In this document: in pieces, positions 8,418 through 14,647 of the stretch
How the letters are laid out: each line of letters begins with the position of its first letter
Numbering within the stretch: position 1 is the stretch's first letter
Assembly: GCA_964351775.1 (NCBI GenBank)
Contig: CAYGPQ010000087.1
Span: 1-18,494 of the forward strand
Length of the DNA: 18,494 nt
Direction: 5' to 3'
Source of the DNA: Kordia sp964351775
Lineage (GTDB): Bacteria > Bacteroidota > Bacteroidia > Flavobacteriales > Flavobacteriaceae
The notes under the pieces: generated by a model
Told to the model about the DNA's origin: nothing
The model's database searches: none
The model's input: the letters and a program-made list of their open reading frames with translations, nothing else
Translations under genes and position numbers: made by a program

Positions 8418-8452
8418 ACCTTAACAAAATAGTTGCTTTTGTTAAGGTTTTT
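8418..8452 (+). terminator. terminator-like hairpin in a divergent intergenic region
   Basis: Perfect 12-bp arms ACCTTAACAAAA (8418-8429) and TTTTGTTAAGGT (8437-8448) enclose a 7-base loop and are followed by a run of five T on the plus strand. This has the form of an intrinsic terminator for plus-strand transcription, yet no plus-strand gene lies just upstream; both neighbouring genes point away from it. It could be a leader attenuator of the gene at 8536 (84 bp downstream), the end of a small RNA, or an operator for a dimeric regulator. Confidence 0.5.
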
Positions 8453-8535
8453 CCTCTGTAAAACTACGGCATTCGTATACTAAAAGTTCGTTTTTTAACA
8501 GTAAATTTAAGCGTAACCAACTAAATAACAACACC

Positions 8536-9375
8536 ATGAAAAAAATACTAACACTTCTAACGCTACTCATGCTTATCATTTTTTCTTGTAATACAGATGA
8601 AAATACAAGCCAGCGAATCTCTCAAGAAACCAACCTGAAATCACTATACGATTTTGACAACTATGGAATATCTCATAATCTAGCGATGGATCATATAGCG
8701 ACTATGCCAAATTTTAACAATGCATCATTACAAGACATATTTTACTTTGCAGACACTTATTCCGACTCGTATTTCAATAATCCAAGTTGTAACTGTGATG
8801 ATTGGCAAACACAACAAATACACATGACAATGCTTGAAGGAATGCTTAATGACTTGAACAACGCTTCCAACGTGCTTGTGAATATGAATATTATTAAACC
8901 AGAAGATCAACCATTGACAGATATGCTATTTACTATTTTTGACAATGCGGTTTCTATTGAAAATAGCACATACAAAAGCGTAACAGAATTTACGACCGAA
9001 ATTGAAGCCTTTGAAAATTTTGTCATCGCTAATTATTCGATATTATATGATCCAACTACAAGAACAGGTAATTATGCAGCAAATATTTTAGGAGCCTGTA
9101 GTATTGCCAAAAATAGTTATAGCTACTGGGTGAATGCCACACTAAATGCTGCACATCCTTGGAATTACCGCTTAACACAGGTAAACTTAAATAGAAATGG
9201 AAACATCACTGGAATGCGCCAAAAAGGTCTTTTTGGTGATATCGTTCGAGGTATTGGAAGAGCTTTTGTAGATGTTGGCGGTTTCTTAGTCGGCGGAAAA
9301 TGTGGAGGAATTTTGGATGGGAGAGATTTGGGTTGCGCCATTAAACATGCCGGAAAAAAATCTTCGGGAAAATAA
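8536..9375 (+). CDS. unrecognised lipoprotein with glycine-rich bacteriocin-like C-terminal tail
   Basis: I do not recognise this 279-residue protein. It has a lipoprotein signal peptide ending at Cys18 (MLIIFSC|NTDEN). The body (~30-220) is mixed, mostly helical in appearance, with a CNCDD cluster near residues 87-91. The last ~50 residues differ in character: GDIVRGIGRAFVDVGGFLVG followed by GKCGGILDGRDLGCAIKHAG and a Lys/Ser tail. This is a basic, glycine-rich amphipathic segment with two cysteines and GxxxG-like spacing, recalling class II bacteriocins or pore-forming peptides. It appears to be a single-gene unit: the hairpin-containing divergent region lies before it, and rarA begins 121 bp after it. 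There is no export or immunity gene beside it, so a toxin role is speculative. Confidence 0.75.
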   Translation: MKKILTLLTLLMLIIFSCNTDENTSQRISQETNLKSLYDFDNYGISHNLAMDHIATMPNFNNASLQDIFYFADTYSDSYFNNPSCNCDDWQTQQIHMTMLEGMLNDLNNASNVLVNMNIIKPEDQPLTDMLFTIFDNAVSIENSTYKSVTEFTTEIEAFENFVIANYSILYDPTTRTGNYAANILGACSIAKNSYSYWVNATLNAAHPWNYRLTQVNLNRNGNITGMRQKGLFGDIVRGIGRAFVDVGGFLVGGKCGGILDGRDLGCAIKHAGKKSSGK

Positions 9376-9484
9376 TAACTTCGTTTAAAAATATAAGCAA
9401 CTACAACTAAGACCAAACAAATGGTATTACTTATAGTTGCAATACCTTATGCAAACTTCTGGTGTATAATTTGGGGAAATGCCT

Positions 9485-9492
9485 TATTTTTA
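9485..9492 (+). promoter_or_regulatory. candidate -7 element of rarA
   Basis: TATTTTTA is a 7-of-8 match to TAnnTTTG and ends exactly 4 bases before the ATG at 9497, the same geometry as the rlmB element. A second near-match, TATAATTTG (one extra base), lies at 9465-9473, 5 bases before the alternative ATG at 9479. Either would give a very short or leaderless message. No convincing -33 element is seen, so support is modest. Confidence 0.3.
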
Positions 9493-9496
9493 CACT

Positions 9497-10774
9497 ATGA
9501 ATGAACCATTAGCCGAACGCATTCGCCCGAAAACATTAGAAGATTACATCAGTCAAGAGCATCTTGTCGGAGAAACTGGTGTGCTTACACGCCAAATAGA
9601 AAAAGGATTGATTCCTTCACTCCTACTTTGGGGGCCACCAGGAACAGGGAAAACTACCTTGGCAAATATTATTGCTACGACATCAAAGCGTCCTTTTTAT
9701 TCGCTTAGCGCGATAAGTTCTGGCGTAAAAGACGTCCGTGAAATCATTCTGCGAGCAAAGCAAGACGGCGGTTTATTCACCACAAAAAATCCGATACTTT
9801 TCATTGATGAAATTCACCGTTTCAGCAAATCACAACAAGATTCGTTACTTGGTGCCGTAGAAAAAGGTTGGGTCACTCTAATTGGTGCAACCACCGAAAA
9901 TCCTAGTTTTGAAGTCATTCCTGCATTACTGTCACGTTGTCAAGTATATATATTAAATCCTTTCGGGAAAGATGATTTGGTAAAATTGCTACAACGTGCC
10001 ATTAAAGAAGATGCGCAACTCGCTAAAAAACAAATTACACTCAAAGAAACAGAAGCGCTACTAAAACTTTCTGGCGGCGACGCTCGAAAATTGTTGAATA
10101 TTTTTGAACTCTTAATCAATTCGGAAGGAACCGACAAAATTACAATCACTAACGAATTGGTATTAAGTCGCGTGCAAAAAAATACGGTTTTGTATGACAA
10201 AACTGGTGAACAACATTACGATATCATTTCGGCTTTTATAAAATCAATTCGCGGAAGCGATCCAAATGGTGCGGTGTATTGGCTTGCCAGAATGATTGAA
10301 GGCGGCGAGGATGTAAAATTTATTGCACGTAGAATGCTCATTTCTGCCAGTGAAGATATCGGAATTGCAAATCCGACAGCATTGGTTATTGCTACCAATA
10401 CATTTCAAGCAGTTTCCATCATTGGATATCCGGAAGCGCGAATTATTCTAAGTCAATGTGCTGTATATTTGGCGACCTCTCCAAAAAGCAATGCTTCTTA
10501 TATGGCCATTAAAAAAGCACAAGCGATTGTCAAAGAAACTGGCGATTTACCAATTCCGCTACACTTACGAAATGCGCCAACCAAACTGATGAAAGATTTA
10601 GGCTATGGCGAAGATTACAAATATGCACACGATTACAACAACAATTTTGTAGCACAAGAATTCCTTCCAGATGAAATTTCGAACACAAAAATTTACGATC
10701 CAGGCAGCAACGCCAGAGAACAAAATTTGCGAGATTTCTTAAAAAATCGCTGGAAAGATAAGTATGGGTATTAG
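9497..10774 (+). CDS. rarA: replication-associated recombination protein A (AAA+ ATPase)
   Basis: This cytoplasmic AAA+ ATPase of the RarA/MgsA (WRNIP1) family acts at stalled replication forks and single-strand gaps. With the start at 9497 it has 425 residues. Visible motifs: Walker A GPPGTGKT (46-53), Walker B LFIDEI (101-106), sensor 1 ATTEN (131-135), an arginine-finger Ser-Arg at 146-147, and the sensor-2 block SGGDARKLLN (192-201). The rest is the conserved tetramerisation and C-terminal domain, including WLARMIEGGEDVKFIARRML and the closing KNRWKDKYGY. The frame can start six codons earlier at 9479 (MPYFYT), but the usual RarA N-terminus begins MNEPLAERIRPKTL, so 9497 is preferred. Its TAG stop (10772-10774) lies inside the first unit of a heptamer repeat array. 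Confidence 0.96.
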   Translation: MNEPLAERIRPKTLEDYISQEHLVGETGVLTRQIEKGLIPSLLLWGPPGTGKTTLANIIATTSKRPFYSLSAISSGVKDVREIILRAKQDGGLFTTKNPILFIDEIHRFSKSQQDSLLGAVEKGWVTLIGATTENPSFEVIPALLSRCQVYILNPFGKDDLVKLLQRAIKEDAQLAKKQITLKETEALLKLSGGDARKLLNIFELLINSEGTDKITITNELVLSRVQKNTVLYDKTGEQHYDIISAFIKSIRGSDPNGAVYWLARMIEGGEDVKFIARRMLISASEDIGIANPTALVIATNTFQAVSIIGYPEARIILSQCAVYLATSPKSNASYMAIKKAQAIVKETGDLPIPLHLRNAPTKLMKDLGYGEDYKYAHDYNNNFVAQEFLPDEISNTKIYDPGSNAREQNLRDFLKNRWKDKYGY

Positions 10775-10804
10775 CTGTTAGCTGTTAGCTGTTAGCTGTT
10801 AGCT
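10771..10804. repeat. tandem heptamer array (TTAGCTG)4.9
   Basis: Four perfect copies of TTAGCTG plus a six-base partial copy run from 10771 to 10804. The first copy supplies the rarA stop codon (TAG). The array ends in TTAGCTAA, itself a palindrome. A perfect short array like this is a candidate for copy-number change by strand slippage; no change in unit number would alter the RarA protein, because the stop is in the first unit. Confidence 0.95.
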
Positions 10805-10820
10805 AAAATAAATTATCTAT

Positions 10821-10914
10821 CGTCACTTCGAGTAATTTTTGATAAAAAATTGTATCGAGAAGCACTTTAAAATAAAGATTCCTCTCAATACTCAATACTA
10901 AGAACTCAATACTT
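10821..10914. repeat. composite intergenic repeat element, copy A
   Basis: Copy A has three parts: a left arm beginning CGTCACTTCGAGTAATTTTT (10821-10840), a 4-base spacer, and a right arm AAAAATTGTATCGAGAAGCA beginning at 10845. These arms form an imperfect inverted repeat (CACTTC...GAGT against ATCGAGAAGC). A tail of CTCAATAC-type short repeats follows (10882-10914). The same three parts in the same order recur 101 bp downstream. From memory, CACTTCGAGT/ATCGAGAAG hairpins are scattered through intergenic regions of many flavobacterial genomes; this could not be checked here. Confidence 0.8.
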
Positions 10915-10921
10915 AAAGAGA

Positions 10922-11044
10922 CGTCACTTCGAGTGATTTTTCGTAATGTATTACATTGAGCGGAGTCGAAATGAAATGAAGAAAAATTGTATCGAGAAGT
11001 ACCATAAAACAAAAGCTTTCTCTCAATTCTCAATTCTCAATACC
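10922..11044. repeat. composite intergenic repeat element, copy B, with 40-bp insert
   Basis: Copy B has the left arm CGTCACTTCGAGTGATTTTT (10922-10941), the right arm AAAAATTGTATCGAGAAGTA beginning at 10982, and a tail of CTCAATTC/CTCAATAC units (11020-11044). Between the arms, where copy A has only 4 bases, there is a 40-bp segment (10942-10981) holding GTAAT-GT-ATTAC and a second hairpin-forming motif CATTGAGCGGAGTCGAAATG (10955-10974). The element lies between the convergent 3' ends of rarA and the gene ending at 11048, so its RNA hairpins could help end transcription from either side. Confidence 0.8.
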
Positions 11045-11047
11045 AAA

Positions 11048-11806
11048 CTAGAATTTCACATTCAACTCAGAAACTTCATTGCCACTATCAGTAACTTTCG
11101 ACAACATCCACTTCCCATTTTCTTTATATACAGAAGCGTCTCTACCTTTTACTATATATACGTTTGGAACACCTGTTTTTAGTAAAATCATGACCACTTT
11201 TGGCGTACTATCCACCAATTGATAACCATTTTTTATAGGTTGTGCGTATAAAACAGTTTTCGAAATATTGGTCGTTGCCGCCGGTTCTACAACTTCTTCT
11301 ACAACTTCTTCTACCTCAACTTCTTCTTCTACTTCTTCTACTTCCTCAATTGGTGTTTCTACAACCGTTTTTGATACTGGCTTGTAGCTATAATTTTTAG
11401 CTTCAATATCTGCAAAAGCTCTGCGCAATGCTTGATTGTATCCTTTTTCGTAGGCTTTTATTTTTGATCGACCTACGCCCGTTTCAAAAAATATTTGATT
11501 GGAACAATCGCGCAATATAATGGACATTTTTATAGTTAAAAGACCTGATTGATTGTTAATATCTGCATACAATCCTAAACAACGATCATCTGCCAAATCT
11601 TTTGGAAATGGTTGATTGTCATAGACTACTTCAAAACCTTCTTTCTTAAACAAATGACGCACCAAAGTATTTACACGATACTTATCATGTTTATTTAAAA
11701 AACCAAATTCATAAGGAACTACCACATATTTATAACTATCAAAATCTTGTGAAAAGCAAGAAACTGTAATGAAAAGAAAAACTACACTCGCTAAAAAACG
11801 TTTCAT
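11048..11806 (-). CDS. secreted protein of unknown function with acidic Glu/Val tract
   Basis: I do not recognise this 252-residue protein. It begins with an export signal (MKRFLASVVFLFITVSCFSQ), probably cleaved after about residue 20; a lipoprotein reading at Cys17 is possible but less likely because FSQD follows. Residues ~21-135 look like a compact alpha/beta domain that handles two conserved-looking cysteines (Cys76 and Cys101). A low-complexity acidic tract (EEVEEVEEEVEVEEVVEEVV, 154-173) links it to a C-terminal beta-rich domain (~182-252) with repeated short strands (YIVKGRDASVYKENGKW). It is the last gene of a minus-strand set with a DUF5723 barrel (53 bp gap) and a lipoprotein, suggesting a shared envelope role. 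The DNA of the tract is a degenerate GAAGAA-rich repeat. Confidence 0.75.
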   Translation of the reverse strand: MKRFLASVVFLFITVSCFSQDFDSYKYVVVPYEFGFLNKHDKYRVNTLVRHLFKKEGFEVVYDNQPFPKDLADDRCLGLYADINNQSGLLTIKMSIILRDCSNQIFFETGVGRSKIKAYEKGYNQALRRAFADIEAKNYSYKPVSKTVVETPIEEVEEVEEEVEVEEVVEEVVEPAATTNISKTVLYAQPIKNGYQLVDSTPKVVMILLKTGVPNVYIVKGRDASVYKENGKWMLSKVTDSGNEVSELNVKF

Positions 11807-11859
11807 ATACTTATATTTTATGTATTAGGGTTCCAAATTAAGAATTTTATTGCAATTCA

Positions 11860-13287
11860 CTACTTTTTCTCCATCGGAAAAATGTAATTAAATCCAAGTT
11901 GCACGGAAGCATATTGCGCTTTGGCAATGTTCTGATACTCAAAGAGATTGTCTGCCATGATATAAAAATTTAGGTTTCCAATATGTGACGACAAACCAAC
12001 ACCCACATTTGTTTTGGAAAAACCATCGGCGGTATACGTCACTTTTCCGCTTAAAAAGCTAAACAATCTTCTGTAATAAAAGGCGGTCACGGCAAATTGC
12101 GGCCTTCTCGACCTGCCAATAGCAAATAATTGTACGCCAACTTCATTCAAATAATCACCATCATCCGCAGTGCAATTACATTCTTTCAATACTTTTTTAC
12201 CGTATTTATACGAAGCCGAACCGTTTAATTTCGGCGAGCGCCAAGATGTGTAGTTTTTTGTAATGGTATCTAACTCGAATAAATCTTCAAAATTATCGGT
12301 AATCTCTTGCCAATATTCGTCCGCGGTTTGCCCAGATCCATTGTTGGGAAATAAAGGATTTACACCTTCAAACGTGTATTCGCCTTTCAACGTATAGGTT
12401 TCTACATCTTTGGAATGATGAATAAATCCGATGTCTTGAATACTTCCCGTTACGGTCCATTGTTCTTTTGGATGATAGGTAAAACCAACATCGACACCTA
12501 AACCTAAGTTTCCACCAAAAAGTACACGGTTCCGCAATTCTTTGATGGCTTTTCCGTTCCAATCATTTTGTCCGTCATTGTCTAAATCAATCAAAGAAGC
12601 ATAACCCGAAGTTTGCAATTCTAAATTCAAGTCAAATGTATGATTGTAAAAATTATCTGTGCCTTCTGTCGTGACAAATCGTCCACTATTATTGGTTGAT
12701 TTAAAATTGAGCAAACTCGAATATATTTTTCCACGCACACCATACGTCCATTTTTTATTCACTTTGGTGGTTAAACCGACATGCAGTACCGAAATCAATT
12801 CGCCTTTTGCGTTGAGATCACCTAAATCGAATTCGCGTCCAATATTATCCCGATTTCCTTCGTAAGCAAGAATCGCATAATCTCTCGGATAGTAAAAATG
12901 TACATCCAATTCTTGATACAATCCAAAAGACAAATATTTATTGGGTTCGTACGAGTTTCCAAAGGCAAATCCACCACTTAAAATTTCAAGTTGTTGATTG
13001 ATAGTGAAGTAATCATTTCTATCTAAATTATAGACAACGCGACGTAGTTTTTCGTTAAAATCAATTCCGTTATCGGCAAACAAATCATACGCAGAAACAC
13101 CCGAAGCGCCAGCACTTGCATGAATATGTGATAGTAACGGAATTCCAATATGCCATTTGTAATTGACTTCTGTACCCGGATTTAGTAACAACGATTGTGG
13201 AATGTCCGTATAATTATACAGCAATTGCTTGTTCTGTGCTGATACAAAACAAGAAAGCAGTAAGAATAGGATACAGCATTTTTTCAC
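11860..13287 (-). CDS. DUF5723 family outer-membrane beta-barrel protein
   Basis: This 475-residue protein has a signal peptide ending near Ala17 (CFVSA|QNKQ). The opening of the mature part (SLLLNPGTEVNYKWHIGIPL, ~32-51, then LSHIHASAGASGVSAYDLF) is the hallmark of the DUF5723 family of Bacteroidota, and the remainder alternates short amphipathic strands and turns through to a C-terminal barrel strand (YASVQLGFNYIF). It is predicted to be an outer-membrane barrel of about family-typical size; the function is unknown. A CNCTADDGD loop (~368-376) and a DLDNDGQNDW segment (~234-243, a calcium-loop-like motif) are conspicuous and would lie in loops. It starts 11 bp after the preceding lipoprotein gene and is in one operon with it. 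Confidence 0.88.
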   Translation of the reverse strand: MKKCCILFLLLSCFVSAQNKQLLYNYTDIPQSLLLNPGTEVNYKWHIGIPLLSHIHASAGASGVSAYDLFADNGIDFNEKLRRVVYNLDRNDYFTINQQLEILSGGFAFGNSYEPNKYLSFGLYQELDVHFYYPRDYAILAYEGNRDNIGREFDLGDLNAKGELISVLHVGLTTKVNKKWTYGVRGKIYSSLLNFKSTNNSGRFVTTEGTDNFYNHTFDLNLELQTSGYASLIDLDNDGQNDWNGKAIKELRNRVLFGGNLGLGVDVGFTYHPKEQWTVTGSIQDIGFIHHSKDVETYTLKGEYTFEGVNPLFPNNGSGQTADEYWQEITDNFEDLFELDTITKNYTSWRSPKLNGSASYKYGKKVLKECNCTADDGDYLNEVGVQLFAIGRSRRPQFAVTAFYYRRLFSFLSGKVTYTADGFSKTNVGVGLSSHIGNLNFYIMADNLFEYQNIAKAQYASVQLGFNYIFPMEKK

Positions 13288-13298
13288 AGGATCTATAA

Positions 13299-13859
13299 TT
13301 AATTATCTTCGGTATCTATTTGAAAAAATAAGGTCGCTTTGGAGCGCATTTTTATGTTCCCCGGACTGTTTTGATTGAGTGGAATTCCCGTAGTACTTGG
13401 AAACATACTCAGAATCAATTCGAGTCGTACCGTATTTTTTAATTGTTCCAACAAAGCATCTTCAAAAACTTCGGTGTGTGTCGTAATTTCTTCGTTATTT
13501 CCGTTTGGTGTCACATCAATTGCAAACGCGTAGGTGATTTGATCGTTTTCATCAAACATGATAATATCTGACCTAAAACTTCGATCAATTGAATTGGTAA
13601 TTTCAAAAAAGAACTCGACTTTGATTAAGTTATCCCGAAGAAATTCATCATTAAAAACGTCCAATTCTAAATCGTCTCCAACAGTGACAATGGCAGTTCC
13701 TGTGGGTTCTTCAAATTCAGACGCAGGAAAGTCAAAAAAGATTAAACTCGATTCTAATACAGGAGAAATTGAGAGATCATCAACCTGATCAAAATCTACA
13801 TCTTTCACACAAGAAGTGATTGCAAGCAATAACAGTATTGAAAAGATTCGTTTTAACAT
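13299..13859 (-). CDS. small lipoprotein paired with DUF5723 barrel
   Basis: This 186-residue lipoprotein has a signal peptide ending at Cys17 (LLAITSC|VKDVDFDQ). The mature protein is acidic and reads as mostly beta-strand, without cysteines after the lipidated one. Its opening, VKDVDFDQVDDLSISPVLES (18-37), is similar to proteins I recall sitting beside DUF5723 genes in other flavobacteria, which supports a fixed partnership, but no function is known. It is the first gene of the minus-strand operon, 11 bp upstream of the barrel gene, with 101 bp of AT-rich non-coding DNA before it. A role as a periplasmic or surface partner of the barrel is inference from gene order. Confidence 0.8.
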   Translation of the reverse strand: MLKRIFSILLLLAITSCVKDVDFDQVDDLSISPVLESSLIFFDFPASEFEEPTGTAIVTVGDDLELDVFNDEFLRDNLIKVEFFFEITNSIDRSFRSDIIMFDENDQITYAFAIDVTPNGNNEEITTHTEVFEDALLEQLKNTVRLELILSMFPSTTGIPLNQNSPGNIKMRSKATLFFQIDTEDN

Positions 13860-13960
13860 TGAAAGTTTTATTTTATTTGAATTGCTATGTATGCGAAAAG
13901 CACATATTTTCCCTTCTTTTATAACAACTACCCTATTGAAAAAACGACACTTTTAAAGTT

Positions 13961-14647
13961 TTATTTCAGTATTTCTTCTATTTCAGCTAAGTGATGTACA
14001 ATTGGGCAGAGTGAATGCGAGTGTTTTTTGTCAAAATCGACATGAATTACGTGCATGTTTAGCGCATGCGCACCTTGAATATCTGCTTCAAAACTATCGC
14101 CAATCATGACAGCATATTCAGGAGCTACATTTGCCAATTGTAATGCGTGATTGAATATTTTTGGATTTGGTTTTTTAACAGCTACACTTTCAGAATCTAC
14201 AATGTGTTCAAAATAATCATAAATACCAGAAGCCTTTATTTTTCTGCGTTGCACATCGCGAAAACCATTGGTAATAATATGAAGTTTGTATTTTTTCTGT
14301 AAATTTTCGAGCAATTCTTCCGTGTATTCAAAAAGATGATTGTAGCTTGATAAATGCGCAATATATTGTTCCGATAAGTGATTGATTAATTCATCCGAAG
14401 CATCGAAATCGAGTGCTTCAAACGCTTTTGCTAATCGTTGGTAACGCAATTCCGTTTTAGATATTTTATCTTCTCGAAAGAGTCGCCAATATTGTAAATT
14501 AATCGGTACATAAATTTCAAGAAAACGATCAAAATCAACAGCAACATTACTTTCAGCTAGTATTTTTTTGAAGGTTAAGGCTGAATTTTTTTCAAAATCC
14601 CAAAGTGTATGATCTAAATCAAAGAAAATATCGGTGATGTTACGCAT
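13961..14647 (-). CDS. yjjG: YjjG-type HAD-family nucleotidase
   Basis: This 228-residue cytoplasmic HAD phosphatase belongs to the YjjG group, which hydrolyses nucleoside monophosphates and is thought to clear non-canonical pyrimidine nucleotides. All four HAD motifs are present: motif I FFDLDHTLWD (8-17) with nucleophile Asp10 and acid/base Asp12; motif II Thr126 in HIITNGF; motif III the lysine pair in KKPNP (158-162); and motif IV GDSFEAD (183-189) with Asp184 and Asp189. The helical cap (~20-105) has the size and FEKNS...YWRLFRE wording of this group. Its ATG overlaps the end of the upstream DUF7033 gene by 8 bp, implying translational coupling. Other HAD family I phosphatases are the alternative. 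Confidence 0.9.
   Translation of the reverse strand: MRNITDIFFDLDHTLWDFEKNSALTFKKILAESNVAVDFDRFLEIYVPINLQYWRLFREDKISKTELRYQRLAKAFEALDFDASDELINHLSEQYIAHLSSYNHLFEYTEELLENLQKKYKLHIITNGFRDVQRRKIKASGIYDYFEHIVDSESVAVKKPNPKIFNHALQLANVAPEYAVMIGDSFEADIQGAHALNMHVIHVDFDKKHSHSLCPIVHHLAEIEEILK

Noticed and set aside
8536..9375. Calling the lipoprotein a toxin or bacteriocin gene
   Set aside because: Only the tail composition suggests it. There is no leader, transporter or immunity gene, so it is kept as an unrecognised lipoprotein with a finding instead.
9386..9446. GCAACTA...TAGTTGC and GGTATT...AATACC inverted repeats between the 279-residue lipoprotein and rarA
   Set aside because: The arms are short, the loops are long, the two pairings interlock and there is no T-run, so a terminator call is not supported.
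10771..11044. CRISPR-like array
   Set aside because: The heptamers are contiguous with no spacers, and the larger element occurs only twice with unequal inner parts; there are no cas genes.
10803..11182. Small open frames on both strands across the repeat island (10803-11033 minus, 10946-11182 plus)
   Set aside because: They follow the composite repeats and run into the neighbouring gene antisense; their residues are low-complexity translations of repeat DNA with no domain signal.
12368..12562. Minus-strand 64-codon frame inside the DUF5723 gene
   Set aside because: It is an out-of-frame shadow of a clearly coding region, with no start context or family signal of its own.
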